Shown: positions 53,521-64,000 of the stretch, one piece after another
Layout of the letters: each line of letters begins with the position of its first letter
Numbering within the stretch: position 1 is the stretch's first letter
Assembly (NCBI RefSeq): GCF_000143415.4
Contig: NW_003314277.1
Location: 1,074,868-1,138,867 of the forward strand
Direction: 5' to 3'
Length of the DNA stretch: 64,000 nt
Origin: Selaginella moellendorffii
Taxonomy: Eukaryota; Streptophyta; Lycopodiopsida; Selaginellales; Selaginellaceae
The notes under the pieces: generated by a model
The model's input: the letters and a program-made list of their open reading frames with translations, nothing else
Databases searched by the model: none
Told to the model about the DNA's origin: nothing
Made by a program: the position numbers and the translations under genes

Positions 53521-53920
53521 AGCTGTGAGCTGTGAGAGGAGGAGATCTCGATCAATGCCAGGAGCAAGGAGGAGAGGAGGACAACAGAAAAGAGAAGAAA
53601 AACTATTCTTTCATCTCTCTCTCACGCAGAGGAAGGAGATCTTGGATTTCTTTCTCCAGCTTCTTCTCTCTCTCTCTTCTTTTCTTTTTCTAAACTGCTT
53701 TAAATGTATTGATCAGATGGATCTCTTAACTCAATCGCATTCAATGCAGAACGGACGGGTAACAGGCTGCTCTGGTACCTGGCCGTAGAATATAAAAGGT
53801 CACATTTACATTTACGTACAAACATTTACATTGATCGTCAAGAAAATCAGTCTTTTTTATCTGACGTGATCGCCTGTGAGAGAATTGTATGCCAAACAGG
53901 CTATGCGTTGGAAGCAAGGA
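53521..53920. other. Upstream region of the GH9 gene
   Basis: CT-rich 5' leader on the plus strand (GA-rich on the coding strand), with no coding sequence supported. Confidence 0.4.
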
Positions 53921-54120
53921 GAGTGTTTGAAACCATGCCCCGAGTGATTGACTAATTCGATAATCACTGCGGTCGCCCAGAACTTTAGAGAGGCGAGGAG
54001 CTCCTTTGACAGCCTACTAGGGAAGGTTCTTCTGGCAGGATCGCAAGATCAATCTTGCCAAGGGCCTGTTTGATTCGATGGAGGAGCGAAGCACAACGTG
54101 CTGCCTATGCATTTCGAAAC
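53921..54120 (+). pseudogene. Relic of a PLS-type PPR gene
   Basis: Readable but broken PPR pieces: EARRVFETMP-like at about 53922-53950, EARSSFDSL-like at about 53995-54020 and AKGLFDSMEER-like at about 54060-54095, in changing frames with a stop. Spacing of about 31-35 codons fits PLS repeats. The following 54121-54660 shows no gene. Confidence 0.55.
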
Positions 54121-54660
54121 GGCCAAGATCTTCCATCTGAAAGATTCCAAGATTCATGCTAAACGCGTTAGCCGAGCTTTACAGCCGTCTCCAGAAAACA
54201 GCCTCGCATCTTCGAGCTTGAGACGAGTAATCCTCCACCATACGAAATTGAGTACGTGCCGCCAAGCATAATGGACAATGCATGACATCTTTTGGGGTGG
54301 ACAGGCACAAACCGCATCCAATACGAAGTTCTTGAGTTCAAATCTCCTCGCCGCCCACCAGTTCATGGTCCATGCAACAAGAAATTACGAAGAAATTGCA
54401 AACCTTTGAGTCAAAATAGAGGGCTAGATAACATCTCCAAACCGATCAAACCAAGAAAAGCCACCTCTCAAAGACTCTAATTGCAGGCTGGATTGCTTCC
54501 TCAACACGGCTAATGGGAATGCTACAATCGAAGCTGCAAGAGCTTTTATTCCTGCAAATGCCACAGTTTTCCTTCAAACTCCAGCATTGCTGGTCTATTA
54601 CAGCAAATCTTTATTCCTGCAAATGCCGTGGTGAAGTCATATTACAGCAGTGTTGTGTGA

Positions 54661-54960
54661 TCACATCCTAATGCAGCGGCTTCCACCACCACTCCAGCTC
54701 AAACCAGGAGGGCAGCGATGGCAGCCATTTCTATACCAGTACCAGCTGCTTGGGCAACTCACGCATTTGCTTCCACTCCACTTCCATCCGGAGAGGCATT
54801 GGTGGCAACCGTTGCCATACCAGTACCAGTCTTTCGGGCACCGGATACACTTCTCACCATCCCAGTTCCATCCGGATTTGCATCGCTGCTGGGCGTCCAC
54901 TCCCACTAGGAGGAGTGTCACAAACATCGCCAAGAGTATCAGCTGGGACTTGCTCGCCAT
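54661..54960 (-). CDS. Secreted Cys/Trp-module peptide, copy 11 (B type, 99 aa)
   Basis: Intact, on the opposite strand and about 5.6 kb from the cluster. The signal peptide is shorter before the mature domain (VDAQQRC). Cysteines at 27, 38, 41, 52, 55, 66, 69, 80, 83 and 96 keep the family spacing, except that the last module is two residues longer and reads GLSWSGGGSRC. The end is CIRM instead of CIKN. Upstream it has CTATAAATT (about 55035-55043) but no palindrome. It is the most diverged member and may be the older locus. Confidence 0.82.
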   Translation of the reverse strand: MASKSQLILLAMFVTLLLVGVDAQQRCKSGWNWDGEKCIRCPKDWYWYGNGCHQCLSGWKWSGSKCVSCPSSWYWYRNGCHRCPPGLSWSGGGSRCIRM

Positions 54961-57900
54961 GATGATTGATCTCAGAATTGTGATATCAGATTCTAAACTA
55001 TGATCTAGATCTCCAACTTCGTGGTTTGGGGAATTTATAGCACCGAGATATTGGAAGGGACAAAGGCTAAATAATCGTCTTCACTCGGCTTTGACGTCTT
55101 ACCACTTTGTTGCTCTTGATATAGTCAAGAACCTGTGGAATCTTCAGACCCCGGAAGCTGCTGTTTCTTACTTATTTATGATTTATATATATAAAGTGAT
55201 AGTGGGGGAGGCTTGCTGGCCGTTGGATCCCAGGCCCGGCATGGTTGTGGGAAAAATCATGTTGATGTTTGGATGGCCAATCAATAAGGGGCATGCTGTC
55301 TGGAAGAGAAGAAACTCATCGGGTGTTGTGGGTAAAAGCTATGGATTAAAGAAAACACGCGTTAGTCCAAGAATCACATTGCACCCAGGACAGGAGAAAT
55401 TTGCCCACTTGTTTGTGACATTGCTGCCTCTTGCAGATCCCAACATGAGATACTCTTCCAATTTCCAAATTCACCAAAGTCCCACAAAATATCAGGGGCA
55501 CTACTACAAAGATTGGCAGTGTTTCTTCCAGCCCTATGCATTCAAAAACTTTAAAACCATCTTGCTCTCCCCTGTCTCAACATATCCCAATATGTTATGA
55601 TGCTTCCTCTGGTTAAACACTACTCAAGCATCTAACATGCTCTTACAATTTGTGTAAGTGTTAAGCAGGGTGTTGGAGATCGAGTGGCAGCAAGTTCTAA
55701 GCCACAATGCTCCTGGCTGCCAGGGAATTAAATATATGCTGGCTTTCTTAAATGTGGAGTCACAGCTTATAAGCTCACTTTCTTAAAGTGAGCTAACATT
55801 GAAAACAGCTCTAACATTGCATCTGAGTTTATGGCTTCATTGTTGCTGCTTGCTCAGCTCGCAGCTTTGTTAGCACATGATGACGGCAGAGAACAGATTT
55901 GTGGAAAATCTGGTGCTACTCTAGAGGCTCTTGACAGGATGGAGGATCAAATGTTTTTCTTCTGCCTAGGATACAGCTAGTATGTTTAGAGCAAGCTGTT
56001 TAGCAATCGTCAAATCAGCATTGACATTGCTACCAGCAATAGACATAGCTACATGGCAACAGTAGGTATGAGCAAGAGCCAAAGGTATGTGTTATTTTCT
56101 TCTCCCTACCAAAGCAATTTTACATTAATTTCTAACTATGATAGGTTGTCCAAGAGAACTTCAACTTCAAGAGTATAGAAAAGGTATGTAAACTTTTTTT
56201 GCACCACTTGGGCTAAAAGTTTCTTTCTTCTAGATTTTGAGAGCTTGGAATCATGATGGTGAAGGATGGACATTGAGAGGAGGAGAGATATGTTAAACAA
56301 TAAACTTTGTCAACTGGCCAGCATTTGCTGGGCGATTTCTAGTAAGGATATGAAGTTGGAAACATGGTCAGCTTGTTAGTTAGTGAAAACTAAGTTTATA
56401 CCTCCAAGATAAATCCACAAACGTGATACTGAGCCTCCAACTCCCCTCCAGCTCCACCATCTCTTACACATGTCTCAACACTGTTATCAGCCACACATCT
56501 ACCACCAGCTCACCAAAGAAGGTGAGGATAGGTTGTGCCAGGCTGTTCTAAGTTGATCAAGATGGGATCACTATGTTTCTTTATTTGGTTGCAAAGATTT
56601 CCCCATCTAGTAACTCATAGTCATGTAAGATTCCCTCTCCAAAAGAAGATGGCAAGCCTCTTCTATTGGCTACTCCAACTTGTTAGAGACGTCCTCCAAC
56701 AGGTGCTCATGCTTGAGATCACTGTGTTTCTATAGTCAGTTTCAAATAGGACATGGTGTCAATGGCCAATTGCAAGCCAAAAATTTCCTCATGAAGATTT
56801 TCTTTCTAAAGAAGATGAAATTTTTTTCTTAAGACAAAACACTTAGAATTGTTCAAGGGGTGAGGTAACCTCCAAGCTTGAGATTCTTGTATAATGATGT
56901 CTGTTTTGTTACATTTCTGCCATGCTTCACATCCACGTTCTGACCTCTTACTACAATGATATTTACATCTCTTGAAACTTTGGCTACAGATCTAGATAAA
57001 TCTTATAATATTTTTGAAACTGAAAACATTCATATATGATTATAATAAAATTAAGAATATCATGAATCATAAACTAAATGCTATAAATATTATTATTTAA
57101 AACTTCAAATACATGGAAATAATGTGATATATTCAAATGATAATATTGTTTGGTCATCATTCAATATATATTGTAAAAATTGTCTTGTATCATAATTTTT
57201 AATGACTGCAATTTGCTACCTTTTCAAATAAATCAGAAAGTACAGATGTCATTAATAGTTTATTTTAAAATAAACTAAGTTTTAAAATGATTTTGTATTA
57301 TCAATCTGATTTTTTCAAAGGCATATCAAAGTTGAGACTAGATATTACATGTGATGAAGGAGCCAGCTAAGTGATAAGTTTAATGATGATAACAAATATA
57401 TGATTTATATAAGATATAGAAATCATTAAATAATTTTCTTTAAGCTGGAGCATTAACTAACAACTTTTGCCAAACCATCACAATTGCAAAGGAGTGAGTG
57501 AACATTAGGAAAATCTTGTTTGGTAATAAGCTACAGAACAAAATACTAATCATTTTCTCATGTTAATAAAAACACTTATTCTTGATGTTCTCCTTTTGAT
57601 TGTCTTGCTTATATTATTTTTTTGATTGTCTTGCTCAACTCTCCACTTTGAAGTGAAAGATACAAAGAAGTATTTTGGTAATGAAATTCCATTATCATCT
57701 TGATATCTATACCTGCATGTATCCTTCCATGATTTTTTTACCAAATAAGTAAAATGATAAAAATAAAAACCAGGAAAATAATTTATGTTAATTTTTTAAT
57801 ACTAAGTGAACATTTTTATGTAATCCACTTCTAATTACAAACCATTCCTCTCTTAAAATTTACTAAATTTCCAAGCACAAGTAAAAGCAACCAACTTCAT

Positions 57901-58640
57901 CCACTAAACCAACATCACCCATGTCATACCACATAGCACACATATTTTATCTAAGCCTGTGTAACTTAATCTTGGGGACAGTCCAAATGTTAACTAAATA
58001 TCCCTGTAAACATTAGGTTAATATAAGAATACAGTTAATATTCAGTCATGTAAAATATGGGTATTATATGATAAGCATGACATGGGCATTAGATAGGTAT
58101 ATTCATTTTCCTTCAATTTGACATTATCTATGCTCAAAACCGGAAAAGAGCATTTTGGGAGTGGGAGGGTAGTGAGAGGGACAAAGTTGAAATGGAACAT
58201 GAGTCTATAACTATTGTAGTCCAAATACTTGAGGTCGTTGATGAGGAATTTGATGAACTTAGGGAGGTATATGTTCTATCATTCCTAGACATATGTTGCT
58301 ATAGCTATAGTAACGGTTTTCATGTCCATTTGTCTTCTTCTTTGTCTACACTTCTAAAAAAGGTCACAAAGCACATTTCTTTGCAATTTTTTCCTTGTCT
58401 CCTCTTTTGGTAATTGTGTCAAGCCAAGTTGCTAGCAAAACAATCAACTGGTACCAAATATTTGAGATCATTGCTTGAGATGAGGGGTTCTTGTTATTGA
58501 CGACTTGGTGCAATGAACCTTTCAGATCCCTACAAAAGTACATCTCCTTAAGATATAAAAGAGCTCATGGAGATGGTGTAATATGAATGGTTAAGTTAAT
58601 CAAAATGTAGGTTCTCATTATATCTTCATTTCTATAAGTC
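54961..58640. other. AT-rich non-coding DNA
   Basis: An open frame of 169 codons at 55091-55600 lacks recognisable motifs and is not supported as a gene. Elsewhere only short frames occur, and from about 57000 the DNA is extremely AT-rich. Probably repeat-derived. Confidence 0.5.
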
Positions 58641-58642
58641 TA

Positions 58643-59260
58643 TTTGCCTTTCCTTGGAGGAAGTTGCCCCAAAGTGCTGATTTATAAATTATTGTTGCAT
58701 TGCCTTGAGAAGATTACCTAAGAATCACTATGTTCCCACACCTTTTGTGTTGCCAAATATTTGCATAAGATGTGTCTCTATTGCGCTATAGACCTTGCAT
58801 GCTATGTCTGGGCAATGAATTGCTACTAGTGAGAGAAGGCACTCCTTTTGGGTGAGCCACATGAAGTATCAGATCTTGGTCAACCAAATTTTATTCACAC
58901 ATTAAGGGTAATTTTGGGAGTGGATATATTGAGCTCTTGCTATCTAGGTGTTTTGCCTTTCCTTGGAGGAAGTTGCCCAAAAGTGCTGATTCATAAATTA
59001 TTGTTGCACTGCCTTGAGAGGATTGCCTAAGAATTACTATAGAAACTTCCCATACCTCTTGTGTTGCCAAACATTCCCATAAGATGTGTCTCTATTGCCC
59101 TGTAGACCTTGCATGCTATGTCTGAGAGATGAATTGCCACCAATGAGAGAAGGCACTCTTATTGGGTGAGCCACATGAAGCATCATGTCTTGGTCAACCA
59201 AAGTTTATTCACACATTAAGGGTAGTTTTGGGAGTGGATATATTGAGCTCTTGCTTTTTT
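58643..59260. repeat. Tandem duplication, unit about 308 bp
   Basis: The unit starts TTTGCCTTTCCTTGGAGGAA at 58643 and again at 58952. Both copies contain GAGAGAAGGCACTC and end at GGATATATTGAGCTCTTGC. There are scattered differences and small indels. No coding content. Confidence 0.85.
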
Positions 59261-62200
59261 GATGAATGTGGAATAGATTGGAATATAGATCAGTTTTTGT
59301 CTGAGCTTTATCTCATATTGGAAGAAATCTTTACATGTATTACCCCTCCATTGCCACTTCATTAGGTCCTATTTTAGTTTATCTAGTGTCTATTGTCAAA
59401 ATCAATGAAGGCAAGCATATCGTTTCTTTAGTACAAGTGGATCTACACTTGCCATCTTCTTTTTAATTTAGATAACATGGATTAACTTGTCACGATATAG
59501 ATTTGAGAATTTAGAACACTACCATGTGGCACACTTTTTGGTCTACTTTGGGGTTTAGGGATTTGTGTTTCACAACTCCACCACCCATAGATGAAGTTCA
59601 ATATCCTCATCGAATGATAAACCATTTTATAAAGTAACCCTAGCATGGATTACCCTTTTCATCCTAATATTCGTTAATGATTTAACATCGAAGGCTCACC
59701 ATGCCTTACCCATCCTTTAAGGAGTATAGTCTTTCCAACTTAGAGATTCATTAAACTATTTATGGTGGTCATTCCCCTTTTGTTCATTTAGTTCATGCTA
59801 AATTTATTAGAGACATCTTTTTTATTTCAATTTTATTACTCATTTAGGAGTAGTCTCGGCCTCTCCTAACATAACTATCGCACTTTGGAACTTTAATATT
59901 AACATTTTGAATTAATTTCCTAGGTGTGTCCGACACCTTGCATTACACTAGTTATGCAAACCTCACTTCCCCATTTTAGGAAATTCTTTACTAGAGGGCA
60001 CCATCATCCTTTCTTTTATTTTATACCACTCTTAACATTAAGTTTCATTTATCTATAATTCGTGCTAAGGTTATCCATGGCTCTATCATCTGGCTACTTT
60101 ACCACTCTATATCTTTTGAAGCTTATACCTTCACTAAATTGGGGATCTATATTTGGAAATATATTTTCTTTCCCATAATCCATTAGTATCCACTATATGG
60201 GTGTTCCTCACCTAATTTGTCATTTGGATTCCTTTCAATAATTTTCATGGCCCATTCTTGGCCATTAATTTTTTGTTCCTATCTTTTGATTGTTACCAAT
60301 CAATATAAGATCACTATCTCCATCTTTGAGATATCATTTTGGTTCCATAGTAAAGGCTTTACTTTTGCCAAATCTAGAGAGTGTTTACCCTTAGTAAGTA
60401 TTTATAGTATTTTTTGTTATGGGCTTTATCTATGGCCTAGCTTTATGACCTTCCTATAGGTCTTTTCTAAAGATTATTTTTTTGGACTCACTATGCCATT
60501 GGATTGACATAACTAATTTCCCTTAGGTGTCCTTCCTATTTGGTCATCTTGACCAATTCACACCATTATTAATAGTTCAAATCATTAAAACTTTATTCCT
60601 TAACCTCATAAGGACCTTCTCGTTATTTAACCATAAGATCACCTAGTGATCTAACTTTGACACCTTAATAAGTTTACTAATAGATATTAAGTCTTCTAGA
60701 CCTTTAAGTTGTTGATTATGACCTCAGGGGCATTCCCCACACTTAGCAGTGCACCCAAGCCAACCTTTCCGGCCAAGGGTTCATAACAACTAAGATTAAG
60801 TGTCCCGATCTCATTCACTATGTCCTTGATGCCACTTGCATCAAAGTGTCAAGTTAAATATGTTGAGCTTTCATAGTAAGCAATTTAACTGTACATCACG
60901 ACTCCGGGGCATCCCCCAATTGGTGGTGTGCTCAAGTTAGTCTCCTTATTGAGAGTCTATAACTACTGAAAAATGAATGTCCTTATATTCAAAACCATCA
61001 TCAAACTTTAGTGAGTTGGGACTTGAACCTAAGCATTAAAGGGTTGAGATTCGAACCCAACCTCCATATATACATCTACAGACGGCATTATTTAGGATGC
61101 CTGACATAACTCCCTATGCTAGTGCACCCCACTTTAGGGTTTAGAGCGCAATATATAGTAGAGATAGTGAGTAGGTTAGGCATGGCTATAGCTCAACTTA
61201 TGTTAATAGCTTGGTTCCTTGTGGGTTTACCTATTAATGTTTTAGAAAAGGGTTATACCATTTATTTACTATAGCTTATTAGTTGATTTGTTAGCACTTG
61301 GAGTTAACACCAACATTTGCAAAAATTCAAAATTAGCACTCTAGACTCAATCACAAAAACCATATCTTTAAATATCTATATTGCACTAACATTCTTCTTC
61401 AATCACCTTCAAAATCAAATATTAAACTAAAATGCTAATAGAAAAAATGATATAAAATCAAATTTGAAGAACAACTCCTCAATCACTTGATATAACAATG
61501 CCACTTCCACTAACACGAATGTTAACAATACTAATGTCTCAACTACACACTTTTTTTATTTACCAATCTAATATTGAATATATAGGCATGATGTTCGATG
61601 TTAAGGCAGATTATTGGATCATGAAAATTTGTGTTAATGTGAACCCCTGCAAAGTTGTAGGTAATAGAAATTTAGTTGAGTTTTGAGAATTTACAATCCT
61701 AAATTGAGAGTCATTTTTTTCTAGGATAGGAAATTTTCCATAAAATTTCTTAGACTTTTTTAATGGCTAATCTATTAATCATTTTGCTTGAAAACCATTC
61801 TGTTTTTGTGAGCTATTACAAGTTAGTGAAAAGGTTAAAGTTGACTTTAATTAGATTAAACCTTAGTAGGGTTTGTATGATGTAACTCGGAAGGGATGTT
61901 GGGCTAAAACAATTGAGTTGAATAGAATTTAAAGTTGGTGTAAGAAAGTGATTATTGCACTTTATTAAAAAGTGAACCTTGTGCCTTTCTTTTGTAACAT
62001 TGGTAGGTTACACCTTGCATTTCATTAGTCTTTATAAATATAGGGAGCTTTCACTCATTTTTAGTTATTTGTAGTTGAAATGTTAGTACTTGCATTGTAG
62101 CCTTATCTATTAGGAGGTTATGCTCCATCTCATAGTCTTTAATTTAATTTTGGGTAGGTGTTGATTATACATAGCTAGTTTTTTCAGTTATGCTCTAAAC

Positions 62201-63889
62201 TATTGGCTAAACATGTTAGTAAATTTATTGCTATATGATTGGATTCGAGTACTCATTTTATCTATGATCCTTTATGTTATCTTTTTGTTGGACAAATATA
62301 TAACTCAATAACATGAATTTAGTGTTTGTGTCTTGTGAAGGCAAATTGAAGAGTGATTGTTGATTGCTTTGCAACTAATGTTTACTTGTAAATTTCTTCG
62401 AAGATTATTGACATTTGTTTTGCTCGATAAAGATTTAGCAAGGATGAAATTGTTTTACCGAATAGTGTTATAAAGGATCATGTCATTAAACTTATATGGT
62501 TTTTCCATATTGGTATGTCAATTCTATTTTTGTTGATATTTTTTAGTTATGTTTAGTCTGTAGTGTTGAATTGTATTGAGTCTTGGATGTGGCAATTTAT
62601 TCCATAATGACGTGTTATCTATATTTGAGTATTGTTGAATGATTGGTTTGGATACTAAATATAATATCTTTAACTTTGCTAAAGAACTTTAAATGGTGAT
62701 TTACTCTTGCTTTCTACTAGCTTTATTGATGATGAAGTGATGTCTTGACATTAATATTATTAGAATTAAGAGTGAAATGAGATGATTTGTTGTCTCTATA
62801 GGCATATTAAGGAAGTTAAATTTTCCTTGTGGTGGTTCAAATGTTTTATGAATAATTGGGCTCAATAGAGATTAATATTTCATTTTATTAATCTCAATAA
62901 GTGTTGATAGTTAGTTGTACCTTTGTGTCATTGGCATTTATGCAGTTTGTTGGTTAGAAACTCTGTTGTCAAATAAATTGAGTGGTAAGTTGAGTTAATT
63001 TTATTGTAAACAAGATTGTTTAGTAGAGGTTGAATTTTAATTTTTTTTTAAAACAGGATTTAGTCCTAAACTATGCTAGCTTTGCTAAAGAAAGAGTTGA
63101 TGATCGATATTGAAATTATGTTAGTACTAAATTGAGATTATATCGATTATTAATGATTTTTATTACGCTTGTTATGACGTTTACATCTTACTATAAATGG
63201 TGGATTCACAAAGGATAAGTTTGGTGGTCACTTGTTGAGTATAACTTTATTGTGTTTGGTTTTTAGATTTATGCAAAAATATTCTTTATTAGCTTTTGTA
63301 TTATAAAGTTTACCTTATCGATATTTTAAGGAAGGATATTGTGGATTGTACAATGATTTTTTTGATTAAAGTTGATTTATATGAGATATTAGGTGAGACT
63401 TAATTATAAACTTCTTTAAGTTTTTGGTTTTTTTTGAGTTTTAATACCCATTATTCAATTTATTAAGAGTTGTTATGGAAGGTATTTTAGTTTATTAGCT
63501 TCAATGTTAAAGCTAGCTTCCACATCTAGCAATCATTAGTGATAATTGACTGTTATCTAGGATAGTTGATTATATTTGTAAAAGGTTTTACTAATTTATT
63601 ATTGATGTTGAATGATTTACCTTTTTTTATGATGGTAGATTATTTCTTTGATGATGATTTTACATCTCTTTATTGATGGGATGATTGATGATCTTTTATA
63701 ATGGTTAATTATTCTTTTTGATGGCTTTTGGCTTAGCATATTATCATATATTTTTTGTGGCTTGCTCTAAATTGGTCTCTTGGGTTTAAGATATTAATAA
63801 GATGTTACTAATACTTGTTTAAATAATTTAAGTTCTTTAGTATTCCTATAACTTTAAAATATAATGATCTTGGTGGTTTCTATACTCTT
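59261..63889. other. AT-rich non-coding DNA with degenerate repeats
   Basis: No gene is supported. Two related phrases, GGGGCATTCCCCACACTTAG (about 60728) and GGGGCATCCCCCAATTGGTG (about 60907), suggest a diverged 180-bp repeat. Long T-rich tracts dominate after 62000. Confidence 0.5.
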
Positions 63890-64000
63890 GTTTTATCAGA
63901 TAATAACCCTATGGACTCGAAGTTCCCTCGGTAAAACGACCGCGTGCGCTGCCGTCCTGGGGGTGGGTTTGTGCGCCCTTTTTTTTTTTTTTTTTCTTTT
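63890..64000. other. Abrupt GC-rich segment ending in poly-T
   Basis: After kilobases of AT-rich DNA, about 60 bp of GC-rich sequence (ACGACCGCGTGCGCTGCCGT) is followed by about 20 T residues at the window end. Read on the minus strand this is poly-A followed by GC-rich DNA. It may be the edge of a repeat or of the next gene. Confidence 0.4.

Noticed and set aside
55091-55600. 169-aa open frame
   Set aside because: No motif, odd composition and no splice or promoter context; it lies in repeat-like DNA. Kept out of the gene list.

Overview
The window looks like nuclear DNA of a lycophyte, most likely Selaginella (inference). Introns are very short (mostly 45-80 nt). The gene families are plant-type (P-class PPR, MYB3R, pectinesterase, GH9 glucanase). 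Telo-box motifs (TTTAGGG) sit close to most housekeeping start codons. A CEP120-like centriole gene fits a plant with flagellated sperm.

Layout. 1-5.4 kb: minus-strand Ty3/gypsy retrotransposon (gag-pol with three in-frame stops, a tRNA-iMet primer-binding site, a 1.1-kb LTR), related LTR fragments and a transposase remnant. 5.4-9.7 kb: AT-rich, holding one broken secreted protein with a mannose-lectin (GNA/B-lectin) domain. 9.8-36.7 kb: gene-dense core with PPR(+), MFAP1(-), UBA5(+), MYB3R(+), CEP120(-), an RRM/zinc-knuckle gene(+), phosphoribosylanthranilate isomerase(+), an ENTH/epsin(-), an unrecognised 385-aa gene(+) and SEC24(+). Two decayed duplicates (a CEP120 5' piece and an inverted RRM copy) flank the isomerase gene.

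36.9-49.2 kb and 54.7 kb: the most unusual part. This is a birth-and-death cluster of eleven copies of a small secreted Cys/Trp-rich peptide gene built from 14-residue modules (C-x2-C-x3-W-x-W-x4). Five copies are intact and six are broken. Two colinear blocks (about 35.66-39.92 and 42.57-47.11 kb) each run: SEC24 3' end, A-type peptide, B-type peptide, pectinesterase fragment, decayed peptide, B-type peptide, tRNA-Met piece. A third partial block (47.2-49.2 kb) ends in an intact intron-containing elongator tRNA-Met. B-type promoters share a TATA box and a 14-bp palindrome. A 2.6-kb repeat-rich segment lies between the first two blocks.

49.4-53.5 kb: a pectin methylesterase(+) and a membrane-anchored GH9 endoglucanase(-), both cell-wall enzymes, convergently arranged. 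53.5-64 kb: a decayed PPR relic, the eleventh peptide gene on the opposite strand, then about 9 kb of AT-rich repeat sequence with no gene I can support.

Exon boundaries were read by eye from GT/GC-AG sites and frame continuity. For every spliced model the exon lengths sum to a multiple of three. No transcript data or database search was available.
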